64,000 bases of DNA from JBCCGG01 sp039029395 (GTDB taxonomy: Bacteria > Pseudomonadota > Alphaproteobacteria > Kiloniellales > JAKSDN01), in assembly GCA_039029395.1 (NCBI GenBank), contig JBCCGG010000021.1:1-64000 (forward strand), given 5' to 3'. The position numbers and the translations under genes are program-made. Positions 16,368-24,434 of this stretch are shown piece by piece. A model generated the notes under the pieces. The model was not told the origin of the DNA. It did no database searches and was given only the letters and a program-made list of their open reading frames with translations. The number at the start of each line of letters is the position of its first letter. The first letter of the stretch is position 1.

Positions 16368-17435
16368 CTATTCTGGGGAATTGGGCCCTTCCAGCGGGCC
16401 GTCCACCTTCTTCCAGGCATCGATGCCGCCGGTTATGTGGCAGGTCTCCGTCAGGCCGGCCTCCTGGGCGCATTCCACCGCCATGGCCGAGCGCTCGCCG
16501 TAGGCGCAGTAGAACACCAGGCGCTTGCCGGTCGCCTTGGCCAGCTCGTGCAGCAGGCCGCCCGGCTGGACGTTGGCCTCCAGATCCGGATAGGGCGCAT
16601 GCAGCGAGCCGGGGATGACCCCGTGGCGGAGCCGCTCGCTATCATCCCGCAGGTCGATCAGTACCACCTCGGAGCCGGCCGTGCCGGCTCGCTTGAGGCG
16701 CTGAATGGTCTCCTCGCATGAGAGCGACCAGCCGCGCTCCTCGACCTCGTCCTGATGCAGGCCGACCTTGAGGTTGGCCGGCACAGCGACGTCCATCATC
16801 TTGGGGTTCGGCAGGTTGAGGTTCTCCATGATCTCGATGTACTGGGCGCGGCTCTCCACCTGCAGGCGCGGGTTGCAGGCGCGCTCCTCGCCGATCGTGC
16901 TGACCGTATCGCCCTTGTAGTCGTGGGCCGGGTAGACCAGGGTCTCCTCGGGCAGCTTCAGGAGCTTGTTGAAGATCGAATCGTACTGGGCCGAGGCGTC
17001 GCCGTTTTGGAAGTCGGTGCGCCCAGTGCCCCGGATCAGGAGCGTGTCGCCGGTGAAGACCCGGTCGCCCAGGAGGAAGCTGTAGGAATCGTCGGTGTGG
17101 CCGGGCGTGTAGAGCGCCTCCAGGGCGAGCCCCTCGATCTCGATCTTGTCGCCCTCGGCAACCCGCATGGAAACCACGTCGACCGCGCTCTGCTCCCCCA
17201 TCACGGTGATGCAGCGGGTGCGGTCGCGCAGCGCCCCCAGGCCTGTGATGTGGTCGGCGTGCACGTGGGTGTCGACGGCTTTGAGGAGCTTGACGTCGAG
17301 CTCCTCGAAGAGCCGCAGGTAGCGATCGACCTTCTCCAGCACCGGGTCGATGATCAGCGCCTCGCCGCCGCGCCGGCTGGCGATCAGGTAGCTGTAGGTC
17401 GAAGAGACGGAATCGAAGAGCTGGCGGAAGATCAT
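16368..17435 (-). CDS. Persulfide dioxygenase-rhodanese fusion (ETHE1-like MBL fold)
   Basis: A 355-residue two-domain protein. Residues 1-240 are a metallo-beta-lactamase fold with the iron/zinc motif THVHADHITG, then TPGHTDDSYSFLLGD, FTGDTLLIRGTGRTDFQNG and YPAHDYKG, which match ETHE1-type persulfide dioxygenases. Residues 250-355 are a rhodanese domain with the active-site Cys in VFYCAYGERSAMA. Such fusions couple oxidation of glutathione persulfide to sulfite with sulfur transfer and serve sulfide detoxification. No good ribosome site is visible before the ATG at 17435. The neighbours do not add sulfur genes. Confidence 0.9.
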   Translation of the reverse strand: MIFRQLFDSVSSTYSYLIASRRGGEALIIDPVLEKVDRYLRLFEELDVKLLKAVDTHVHADHITGLGALRDRTRCITVMGEQSAVDVVSMRVAEGDKIEIEGLALEALYTPGHTDDSYSFLLGDRVFTGDTLLIRGTGRTDFQNGDASAQYDSIFNKLLKLPEETLVYPAHDYKGDTVSTIGEERACNPRLQVESRAQYIEIMENLNLPNPKMMDVAVPANLKVGLHQDEVEERGWSLSCEETIQRLKRAGTAGSEVVLIDLRDDSERLRHGVIPGSLHAPYPDLEANVQPGGLLHELAKATGKRLVFYCAYGERSAMAVECAQEAGLTETCHITGGIDAWKKVDGPLEGPNSPE

Positions 17436-17494
17436 GGGTTCATAGATTGCGCCACCAGCCGCAGGAATCAAGTCCAAGAGAACGTGGATGCCGA

Positions 17495-18451
17495 TTAGAC
17501 CTTCGCTTGATCCAAGTGGGCGACCGTGAGCGCATCGGGGCGGACCGGCGTGATGCCGGGACGGGGCGGCAGCTTGTCGGGCGTCTGCACGTTCCACGCC
17601 AGGCCGAGCTTCTCGAGCAGGCACACGAAGTACCAGCCCAAATCTATCTCTCCGGGGTAGAGACCGTGGCGGGCCGAGCCGGGAAAGGCGTGATGATTGT
17701 TGTGCCAGCTTTCGCCCATGGTGACCAAGGCGGCGATCGGCACGTTGTGGGCTTGAATGCAGGCACCGTCGACGGTCCAATTCTGGGGCCCTTGGGTATG
17801 GGCGAAGTAGGAGATGAACCAGTGCATCGTCGTGCAGGCCGCGACGCGCACGAAGACGCCCCAGACCACGAAGGGCCAGCCGCCGAGCAAATAAAGCAAG
17901 AGCCCGATCGGCACTTGGTGAAGCATCCAGGTCCTCTCGAGGAATCGGTACAAAGGATCGTCGGCGATCTCCACGCCGGGATCGAACCTGGGCGGGTGGT
18001 CGAGCACCAGGCGGCAATGGAGATTCCACCAGCCGTCCTTCAGAAGGCCATGGCGGTGCGCCAGGTAATCGTGGCAATCGCTTTGGCGCTGGGCCCAGTC
18101 TCGGGTGTCGTGAGTCCGGATCGTCCACAAGGGGCCGCCCATGCCGACAATGGCGCCCATCCAGACCAGAATCCGCTCGAGCCACTTTGGACACTGGAAG
18201 CTGCGGTGCACCAGGCGCCGATGGAAGCCGACGGAATGGCCCGTGCACAGCGTGACGGCGCTGAGTGCCAGGAACACCAGGAAGGCCTGCCAGGTGAAGA
18301 AGATCGGACCCAGTACCAGCGCCGCCAGCAGCATAACGCCGTTCCAAAGGGACCGTAGGGGCGCCCAGCGAACGGTGCCGTCGATCGCATTGACCTGGGG
18401 CGTGAGGATCAGGGAGTTGACCTTGTAGGGATCGCGCGATCCGTCCGTCAT
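17495..18451 (-). CDS. Acyl-CoA/acyl-lipid delta-9-type fatty acid desaturase
   Basis: A 318-residue membrane-bound di-iron desaturase. The histidine boxes are HSVGFHRRLVH, SDCHDYLAHRHG and WHNNHHAFPGSARHG, and hydrophobic pairs flank them. It inserts a double bond into acyl chains at the inner membrane. I used the ATG at 18451, one base after the stop of the upstream regulator; a GTG at 18460 is also possible. The tight coupling suggests that the regulator controls desaturation. Confidence 0.9.
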   Translation of the reverse strand: MTDGSRDPYKVNSLILTPQVNAIDGTVRWAPLRSLWNGVMLLAALVLGPIFFTWQAFLVFLALSAVTLCTGHSVGFHRRLVHRSFQCPKWLERILVWMGAIVGMGGPLWTIRTHDTRDWAQRQSDCHDYLAHRHGLLKDGWWNLHCRLVLDHPPRFDPGVEIADDPLYRFLERTWMLHQVPIGLLLYLLGGWPFVVWGVFVRVAACTTMHWFISYFAHTQGPQNWTVDGACIQAHNVPIAALVTMGESWHNNHHAFPGSARHGLYPGEIDLGWYFVCLLEKLGLAWNVQTPDKLPPRPGITPVRPDALTVAHLDQAKV

Positions 18452-18452
18452 G

Positions 18453-19055
18453 TCATTCACTCGATGTGCGCCCCGAAGGGGCCGGCGGCAGAGCGCGGTT
18501 GAGCAGCCGCGCGGCTAAACCGCCCATGCCGGCCAATCGTCCCAGGGTGTGGGGCGAGAAGCGCCCGGACTGACTGGCAAGCGCGGCCAGGCTTTGAATC
18601 AAGTCTTGGAGGCGCTCAATGCGCCCGGTCACCGATCTCGATGTTTGGTGATCTGCACGCGCCTCGGCAAGGCAGCTGTCGAGCATTTCCAGAGCGGGCC
18701 CCATCTCGCGGCGCTGGCGCTCCTCCAGGGCCGAGAACAGCAGGTCCCAGGGCTCGCCGCTGACCGACCAGGCCGTGCCGTCCGTGCCGTCAGCCATGCC
18801 CCACTCCACAAGATCGTCGATCGCGTCCCGCGCTGCCCGATCGTCAAGCTCGAGGAGCGCGGCAATCTCCGCTTGGGTCAAGGGGCGACCCACCAGGTAG
18901 AGCAAGGCGTGAAGCCGGCAGGTCTCACTGCTCAGACCCCAGCGCGGCCCCAGCTCACCGAAGTAGTCGGTGAACCGGATCATGGGCGGCGTCATTGTGA
19001 GCTCGCCGCGCTCCCGACCCACCGTGGAGTGATTGGTCATTCTTGGATCGACCAT
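18453..19055 (-). CDS. GbsR/MarR-type winged-helix regulator
   Basis: About 200 residues. The segment IRFTDYFGELGPRWGLSSETCRLHALLYLVGRPLTQAEIAALLELDDRAARDAIDDLVEWGM is a winged helix of the GbsR type. A helical C-terminal half follows and may mediate dimerisation. The start is uncertain: tandem codons at 19058/19055, or an internal ATG, lack a clear ribosome site. It is translationally coupled to the desaturase and divergent from the Coq4-like gene, so it may sense lipid or membrane state. That role is inferred from position. Confidence 0.78.
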   Translation of the reverse strand: MVDPRMTNHSTVGRERGELTMTPPMIRFTDYFGELGPRWGLSSETCRLHALLYLVGRPLTQAEIAALLELDDRAARDAIDDLVEWGMADGTDGTAWSVSGEPWDLLFSALEERQRREMGPALEMLDSCLAEARADHQTSRSVTGRIERLQDLIQSLAALASQSGRFSPHTLGRLAGMGGLAARLLNRALPPAPSGRTSSE

Positions 19056-19131
19056 CAACTATTGAGTTAGAAGGAACATTTACAATAGATTGAGTAGCGA
19101 TTGGAAGGCCCAATCCCTCGAAAGGGTCTGA

Positions 19132-19701
19132 ATGCTAATGTCGAGATACGAGGATCTCACCTTGAGAGACGCGAGATCCCTATTTCTCGCCGCCAATGGG
19201 CTGTCGCCCGACCGGGATACTCACACCAATTGGTGGAACTGTAGGTTCGGCCCCCTGAGGTTGGTCTTCTACAACTTCGCTTGGCGGCGGCGCGCGATCC
19301 GCCATCACGACCTGCATCACATCATCACGGGATATCGCTGCACCCTGGCCGGCGAGATCCAAACCGCGGCCTGGGAGTTCGCCGCCGGCCGCTTTCCCCA
19401 TTGGGGCGCCACCGCCTTTTGCCTCCCGCTTGTGCTGCTGGGCACCGTCTGGCAACCCAAGAAGACCTACGCAGCCTTTGCGCGCGGGCGTCGCAGCCGC
19501 AGTCTCTATGGAGTGCCTATCACCGAACGCCTGCTGGACAGCAACGTGGCCGTCTTGCGCCGACGTTGTCTTCCCCAACGTGAATCATCGGGCTCCGCCA
19601 CGGACAAGTTGGCCTTTGGCCTCCTGGTCGCCCAGGCCGCCACGATCGTGCTTGGTCCGCTTCTTGTGGTGGCGCTGGTCGCAACGACCTTGTCCGCCTA
19701 G
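19132..19701 (+). CDS. Coq4-family-like protein with C-terminal membrane segments
   Basis: A 189-residue protein containing HHDLHHIITGY followed by GEIQTAAWE, the HDxxH...E metal-site pattern of Coq4-type ubiquinone biosynthesis proteins. Two hydrophobic stretches follow (about residues 85-102 and 160-185), which is not typical of Coq4. The start follows GAAAGGG. It is divergent from the desaturase regulator. The family call is moderate; a lipid-related role fits the neighbours but is unproven. Confidence 0.6.
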   Translation: MLMSRYEDLTLRDARSLFLAANGLSPDRDTHTNWWNCRFGPLRLVFYNFAWRRRAIRHHDLHHIITGYRCTLAGEIQTAAWEFAAGRFPHWGATAFCLPLVLLGTVWQPKKTYAAFARGRRSRSLYGVPITERLLDSNVAVLRRRCLPQRESSGSATDKLAFGLLVAQAATIVLGPLLVVALVATTLSA

Positions 19702-19707
19702 GCCCCT

Positions 19708-19800
19708 TCACCCCTCCAGCTTGTGGAGGTAGAGCTCGCCGGGGCAAAAGACGTTGTTGGCCATGGCGGCCTGGAGCGCCTTGGATCGGGGTTTAGCCGG
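19708..19800 (-). pseudogene. Remnant of an HslV-like Ntn hydrolase gene (C-terminus only)
   Basis: Read on the minus strand this gives KALQAAMANNVFCPGELYLH followed by KLEG and a stop. It matches the C-terminus of the intact gene at 22523-23065 with two differences in the last 24 residues. DNA identity is high over about 75 bases, then decays with a lost codon. No upstream remainder of the gene is recognisable. Confidence 0.78.
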
Positions 19801-19940
19801 TTGGTCCTCGGCGTGGTGCGTCGCGAATGGCGGCCATTACGTCATCAGCGGACCATGGCCGCGTGAGGCCGGGACCGGGATGATTGACTCAAGGCGGTCC
19901 TCACGGTTGAGCCGGATGTCAATTGAGTTGGGTGACTGGC
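19801..19940. other. Non-coding, decayed sequence
   Basis: Between the Ntn-hydrolase remnant and the TetR remnant nothing codes convincingly. The sequence shows faint continued similarity to the upstream part of the intact hydrolase gene, then none. Confidence 0.4.
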
Positions 19941-19949
19941 GACCTGATA

Positions 19950-20102
19950 GTCAGACGACGCCTCAAGTGCGTCGAACATAGCGATCAGTTGATCGCGCGG
20001 CGAATCGGCGACGAGCATGTCCATGCCGGTGGCGTTGAAGCCATTCCGGTGTAACGCCTGCAACGCCTTCTGAACCAATTCGTCTCGCTTCGTTGCGCTC
20101 AT
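19950..20102 (-). pseudogene. TetR-family regulator with internal deletion
   Basis: The frame starts with RDELVQKALQALHRNGFNAT and GMDMLVA, the first helices of a TetR DNA-binding domain. It then jumps to DSPRDQLIAMFDALEA, which in relatives such as the intact TetR at 40646-41221 lies about 43 residues further on. The HTH recognition helix and the following linker are missing. After DALEA the reading frame loses similarity and ends at 19845. The gene is therefore non-functional. It is divergent from the isochorismatase operon, whose promoter still carries palindromes. Confidence 0.8.
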
Positions 20103-20227
20103 TTATTAACAGATTAGTACATTTTCATGATCGGTGCTGAGCACAAGAGCAAATTTTTAAACTCTTTAATATCAAGTAATTAACTGGAATCGCGTGTTCC
20201 CTGCAGCCAGCGGCATGAAAATTCTTG

Positions 20228-20284
20228 TTGACTAAGAGTACCGACCGGTACATTTTCTGACCTAGAAAGTTTACCGATCGGTTC
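20228..20284 (+). promoter_or_regulatory. Isochorismatase operon promoter with two palindromic operators
   Basis: TTGACT (20228-20233) and CATTTT (20251-20256), 17 bases apart, form a plausible promoter. The palindrome GTACCGACCGGTAC (20238-20251) fills the spacer. A second site with core ACCGATCGGT (20273-20282) lies just downstream. This layout is typical for TetR-type repression. The adjacent TetR gene is broken. Confidence 0.65.
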
Positions 20285-20336
20285 ACTTTCATTGTCACAA
20301 CCCAGCGCGCCGCGCTCAAGAGGACAGGAGAACACC

Positions 20337-21194
20337 ATGAAGACCGAGCAACAGACCACCGCATACGAGCCCACGAAGGACGATGTTGATCAGACCCGCC
20401 GCAACGTCCTGACCGCCGCAGCCTCGGCTGCCGTCGCCGGCGCGGCAGCAGCCACTGTCGGCGGCAACGCTCTGGCCGCTACCGACGAGGCCAAAGCGGC
20501 TTACGCCGATCCAACAGAGCCTGCGCTTCCCGACATCGATATGCAGATCGTTCCCGGACGCACCGCCCTGGTCGTTGTCGATCCCCAGGTCGATTTCCTG
20601 GACGAAGGCGGCGTGGCCTGGGGCGTGGTTGGCGAGAGTGTCAGCGAGCAGGGCGTGGTCGACAACCTCGAGCGCCTGTTCATTGCGGCAAAGGCGTCCA
20701 ACATGCCGGTTGTCGTATCGCCGCACTACTATTACCCGCATGACCACAAGTGGAAGTTCGAAGGCACCCTAGAGCGCGTGATGCATGGCATCGGCATGTT
20801 CGACCGCAAGGATCCGCTCAACCTCGATGGATTTGAGGGGTCCGGCGCCGACTGGATGCCCCAGTACAAGAAGTACATCGAGGACGGCGAGACCATCGTG
20901 TGCTCCCCGCACAAAATCTACGGCCCGGAGCAGAACGATCTGGCTCTCCAGCTTCGCAAGATTGGCATCGATAAGGTGATTCTCGCAGGCATGTCGGCCA
21001 ACCTCTGCGTCGAAAGCCACATGCGCGAACTGTTGGAGCTCGGCTTTGAGGTGGCCGTCGTGCGCGATGCGACAGCAGGTGCAAAGGTCCCTGAAGGCGA
21101 CGGCTACCTCGCGGCTCTCATCAACTTCCGCATGATTGCCAACGCCGTCTGGTGGACCGACGAGGCCGTCGAGCGAATCTCCCTGGCCGCCTAG
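20337..21194 (+). CDS. Isochorismatase-family cysteine hydrolase, Tat-exported
   Basis: A 285-residue protein starting after AGGAGAACACC. The N-terminus has TRRNVLTAAASAAVAGAAAA, a twin-arginine signal ending around NALAATDEA. The hydrolase domain has the catalytic triad pattern: Asp in LVVVDPQVDF, Lys in SPHKIYGP and Cys in GMSANLCVESHMRELLE. A Tat signal is unusual because most family members are cytoplasmic. Substrates of the family range from isochorismate to nicotinamide and carbamates, so none can be chosen. It leads an operon with an NTF2-like gene and a membrane protein gene. Confidence 0.88.
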   Translation: MKTEQQTTAYEPTKDDVDQTRRNVLTAAASAAVAGAAAATVGGNALAATDEAKAAYADPTEPALPDIDMQIVPGRTALVVVDPQVDFLDEGGVAWGVVGESVSEQGVVDNLERLFIAAKASNMPVVVSPHYYYPHDHKWKFEGTLERVMHGIGMFDRKDPLNLDGFEGSGADWMPQYKKYIEDGETIVCSPHKIYGPEQNDLALQLRKIGIDKVILAGMSANLCVESHMRELLELGFEVAVVRDATAGAKVPEGDGYLAALINFRMIANAVWWTDEAVERISLAA

Positions 21195-21316
21195 ATCCCT
21201 AAGAGACTCAAGGCATGTTCTTCTGCCAGTACGCTCACATCCGACCATCTGGCCGTTGCCTCCCCACCAGATGGTCGGAGACCCCTCACAATCGAAAAAG
21301 ACACAGGAGCTGAACA

Positions 21317-21781
21317 ATGTCTCGCCCTCCCTTGCCGCCCTTCACCGAAGAGACCGCAACCGAGAAAGTACGTTTGGCCGAGGATGGCTGGAACAGCCGC
21401 AACCCTGAGAAAGTCGCCCTGGCTTACACAGAAGACAGCCGATGGCGCAATCGTGCCGAGTTCATAACCGGTCGCACGGAGATCGCCGCGTTCCTCACCC
21501 GCAAGTGGGCCCGCGAGTTGGACTACCGGCTGATCAAGGAACTCTGGAGTTGGTCCGAAAACCGCATTGCCGTGCGCTATGCCTACGAATGGCATGACGA
21601 CAGCGGCCATTGGTATCGGTCTTACGGCAACGAGAATTGGGAGTTCGATGGCGACGGCCTGATGCAAAGGCGGTTCGCCAGCATCAATGACCTACCGATC
21701 GACGAAAGCGAGCGCAAATTCCACTGGCCGCTCGGTCGTCGGCCCGACGACCATCCAGGCCTTTCAGAGCTCGGGCTCTGA
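21317..21781 (+). CDS. DUF1348 / NTF2-like protein
   Basis: A 154-residue protein with the family pattern EDGWNSRNPEKVALAYTEDS, WRNRAEFITGRTEI, LDYRLIKELWSW, NRIAVRYAYEWHDDSG and YGNENWEFD. This is an SnoaL/NTF2-type alpha-beta cone (DUF1348). Function in the family is poorly known; some members are small-molecule isomerases or binding proteins. It lies 122 bases after the isochorismatase-like gene and is probably cotranscribed. Confidence 0.88.
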   Translation: MSRPPLPPFTEETATEKVRLAEDGWNSRNPEKVALAYTEDSRWRNRAEFITGRTEIAAFLTRKWARELDYRLIKELWSWSENRIAVRYAYEWHDDSGHWYRSYGNENWEFDGDGLMQRRFASINDLPIDESERKFHWPLGRRPDDHPGLSELGL

Positions 21782-21920
21782 TCCCTATGTCGCAGATTCC
21801 CAAGTAAACATGCAGGACTTCGCCGTCTCCACTAACAACGAACCCGAAAAGCCCCGTCATTGGCCCGCGCGATTCACCGTCGCCAGCGGAACCAATTTAA
21901 AGAATGGAAAGGAAACAACG

Positions 21921-22436
21921 ATGAGCCCGCAGACAATCTTTCTCCTGCAGTTCATCTTAAGTCTCGCTGTGTTCGCGACGATCGCTAGATTGTACGCCGC
22001 GCCCTGGTTGGCGGGGATGAGTGCCGCCACGGCGCTGACCATTCTGATTCTGCCCCATGCCTTTCGCCATATTGGGCTCAGCTTCTTGGTGCCAAACCTG
22101 AACAATGGCGCAATGCCGGAATTCTTCGCTGACACCGCGGGTTACGGAGACCTCGCCGCGGCGATGCTTGCGATGGCCGCCATCGTGGCCCTTCGTTGGC
22201 GGGCGAAGATGACATTGCCGCTGATCTGGGTTTTCAATGTAGTGGGATTTGTCGACCTGTTGAATGCCCTGCGCCAAGTCGAGGTGATCGACCACTTCGG
22301 CGCGACGTGGTTTATCCCGACCTTCTTGGTGCCGCTGTTGCTCGTCACCCACGTCATGATCTTTGTCGTTCTATTGAAAAGAGGTCGCCCGTATGACCTC
22401 TTTGCCGGATTCATCGGTGGCCCACGGTCGCTTTAG
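21921..22436 (+). CDS. Multi-helix membrane protein, 171 aa
   Basis: The ATG at 21921 follows GGAAAGGAAAC at good spacing. The protein is hydrophobic with about five membrane helices, including FLLQFILSLAVFATIARLY at the start and FIPTFLVPLLLVTHVMIFVV near the end. Polar points such as HAFRHIGLSF could be functional. No family is recognised. It is the third gene behind the isochorismatase promoter, 139 bases after the NTF2-like gene. Confidence 0.72.
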   Translation: MSPQTIFLLQFILSLAVFATIARLYAAPWLAGMSAATALTILILPHAFRHIGLSFLVPNLNNGAMPEFFADTAGYGDLAAAMLAMAAIVALRWRAKMTLPLIWVFNVVGFVDLLNALRQVEVIDHFGATWFIPTFLVPLLLVTHVMIFVVLLKRGRPYDLFAGFIGGPRSL

Positions 22437-22522
22437 CGCCGATGGCCGGTGATGCGCCGATAGGCGACCTTCTCGGTCCGCGTGGAGAGCGCTCACGCTT
22501 GGGAAGCCATTTCGCCTCCCCC

Positions 22523-23065
22523 TCACCCCTCCAGCTTGTGGAGGTACATCTCACCCGGGCAGAAGACGTCGTTGGCCATGGCGGCCTGTAGCGCCTTCTT
22601 GACCCGGGTCTCCGCCGGCAGGTTCAGGTCGGCCAGCGCGTGGTCGGCGCCCAGCGCGAAATCCATGCCCGAGCCGCGGGCCCACAGGCGGCCCTCGGCG
22701 ATGCGGCTGTGGGCCAAGGCGCTGTCCAGGTCGAAGACGGCTTGAGCGTTGGCCAGGATCATGGCCTGGCCGTAGGCCGGTACGCTTGCCTTGTCCGGGT
22801 CCTTGATGCCGGCGTCGTCGAACAGCTGGCGGATCCGCTGGGTCAGCTCGTAAGGCGCCTCGAGGCTGTCGAACAGGCTCTCGGCCTCGGCCTCCAGGAG
22901 GGTGAAGGCGCGTCCGTCGCCGGCCAGGCCGAGCGCCCAGGGACCCCTGAGCAGCCACTTGGTGTCATAGGTCGGCAGCGGCGAGTCGGCCACCGTTGAG
23001 CCGGTGTTGGCGCCGATCCAGGTGCCGCCCGCGGCGCTGTCGTGCAGAGCGCAGATGATGGTCAT
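22523..23065 (-). CDS. HslV/proteasome-beta-like Ntn hydrolase
   Basis: A 180-residue protein. It begins MTIICALHD, so Thr2 becomes N-terminal after methionine removal, as in HslV. A Lys in the equivalent of proteasomal Lys33 lies in TYDTKWLL. Then come GPWALGLAGDGRAFTLLEAEAE and GSGMDFALGADHALADLNLPAE, both in proteasome-fold order. The residue at the Asp17 position looks like Asn (WIGANTG). It could be a peptidase, amidase or inactive relative. No HslU-like ATPase is nearby. It lies 15 bases upstream of purD's end on the same strand as purD. Confidence 0.72.
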   Translation of the reverse strand: MTIICALHDSAAGGTWIGANTGSTVADSPLPTYDTKWLLRGPWALGLAGDGRAFTLLEAEAESLFDSLEAPYELTQRIRQLFDDAGIKDPDKASVPAYGQAMILANAQAVFDLDSALAHSRIAEGRLWARGSGMDFALGADHALADLNLPAETRVKKALQAAMANDVFCPGEMYLHKLEG

Positions 23066-23080
23066 GAGGTCTCTCCCTAC

Positions 23081-24361
23081 CTAGGATGATCTGGCGACCG
23101 CCCGCCAGCCGATGTCGCGACGGCAGTAGGCGTCGGGCCAGTCGATGCGGTCGACCGATTCATAGGCCAGCTTTTGCGCCGCGGCAATGTCGCCGCCAAG
23201 CGCGGCGACCCCCAGCACCCGGCCGCCGTTGGCCAGGATCTCGCCTTCGGCTCCGGCCTTGGTGCCGGCGTGAAACACCATCACGTCGTCGCCGACGATC
23301 CGGTCCAGGCCGCCGATCGCCGTGCCCTTCCGGTAGGACCCGGGGTAGCCCTTGGCGGCGACCACGACCATGAGCGCCGCCTCCTCGTACCAGCGCAGAT
23401 CGAAGGTATCGAGCACCCCGTCGGCGGTCGCCACCAGGGCGGGCAGCAGGTCGGACTTGAGGCGCATGAGGATGACCTGGCATTCGGGATCGCCGAAGCG
23501 CACGTTGTACTCGATCAGCTGGGGCCCATGGTCCGGGGTGATCATCAGGCCGGCGTAGAGCACGCCCTTGAAGGGCCGGCCCTCGGCCGCCATGGCGGCC
23601 ACGGTCGGGCGGATGATGCGGTCCATGACCTCTTCGCTCATGGCCTCGTCGAGCACCGGGGCCGGCGAGTAGGCGCCCATGCCCCCGGTGTTGGGCCCTT
23701 GGTCGCCGTCGCCGATCCGCTTGTGGTCCTGGGAGGAGGCGAGCGGCAGCACGTGGGTGCCGTCGCACAGGGCCGTGAAGCTGGCCTCCTCGCCCGCCAG
23801 GTAGTCCTCGATTACCAGCTCGGCGCCGGCCGCGCCGAAGGCCTGGTCGCCCATGGCGGCCTTCACCGCGGCCTCGGCCTCCTCGAGGGTCATGGCGACG
23901 GTCACCCCCTTGCCGGCGGCCAGGCCATCGGCCTTGACCACCACCGGGGCGCCGGTCTCGGCCAGATAGGCGAGCGCCTGGTCCTGGTCGGCAAAGCGCC
24001 GGTAGCGCGCGGTCGGTATGTCATACTTGGCGCAGAGGTCCTTCATGAAGCCCTTGGAGCCCTCGAGCACGGCGGCCGCCGCGCTCGGCCCGAAGACCTT
24101 GACGCCGGCCTCGGCCAGGCGGTCGGCCAGGCCGGCCACCAAAGGCGCTTCCGGCCCGACCACGACGAAGTCGACCGCCTCGTCCCGGCAAAAGGCGACC
24201 AGGCCGTCGATGTCGTCGACCCCGATGGGCACGCACTGGGCGTCCTGGGCGATGCCGGCGTTGCCCGGCGCGCAGGTGAGCTTGTCGCACAGCGGCGAGG
24301 CGGCGATCGCCCAACAAAGGGCGTGCTCCCGACCGCCCGACCCAACCACCAGAACCCGCAT
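23081..24361 (-). CDS. purD: Phosphoribosylamine-glycine ligase
   Basis: A 426-residue ATP-grasp enzyme making GAR in purine biosynthesis. Motifs include VGSGGREHALCWAIA at the N-terminus, VVGPEAPLVAGLAD, APVVVKADGLAAGKGV, LASSQDHKRIGDGD, PNTGGMGAYSPAP and NVRFGDPECQVI. The ATG at 24361 follows GAGGTGGAG. It is divergent from xseA by about 70 bases. Confidence 0.97.
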   Translation of the reverse strand: MRVLVVGSGGREHALCWAIAASPLCDKLTCAPGNAGIAQDAQCVPIGVDDIDGLVAFCRDEAVDFVVVGPEAPLVAGLADRLAEAGVKVFGPSAAAAVLEGSKGFMKDLCAKYDIPTARYRRFADQDQALAYLAETGAPVVVKADGLAAGKGVTVAMTLEEAEAAVKAAMGDQAFGAAGAELVIEDYLAGEEASFTALCDGTHVLPLASSQDHKRIGDGDQGPNTGGMGAYSPAPVLDEAMSEEVMDRIIRPTVAAMAAEGRPFKGVLYAGLMITPDHGPQLIEYNVRFGDPECQVILMRLKSDLLPALVATADGVLDTFDLRWYEEAALMVVVAAKGYPGSYRKGTAIGGLDRIVGDDVMVFHAGTKAGAEGEILANGGRVLGVAALGGDIAAAQKLAYESVDRIDWPDAYCRRDIGWRAVARSS

Positions 24362-24434
24362 CTCCACCTCGCCCCAAATGTTCCGACTCTATGGTCTCGC
24401 CGCGGGCGGTCTTGTAGCATAGCCTGGCGAATCC

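Noticed and set aside
19708..22600. Direct repeats marking an integrated element (att sites)
   Set aside because: The similarity is explained by coding homology to the Ntn hydrolase C-terminus. No integrase or tRNA is present, so I treat it as a gene remnant.
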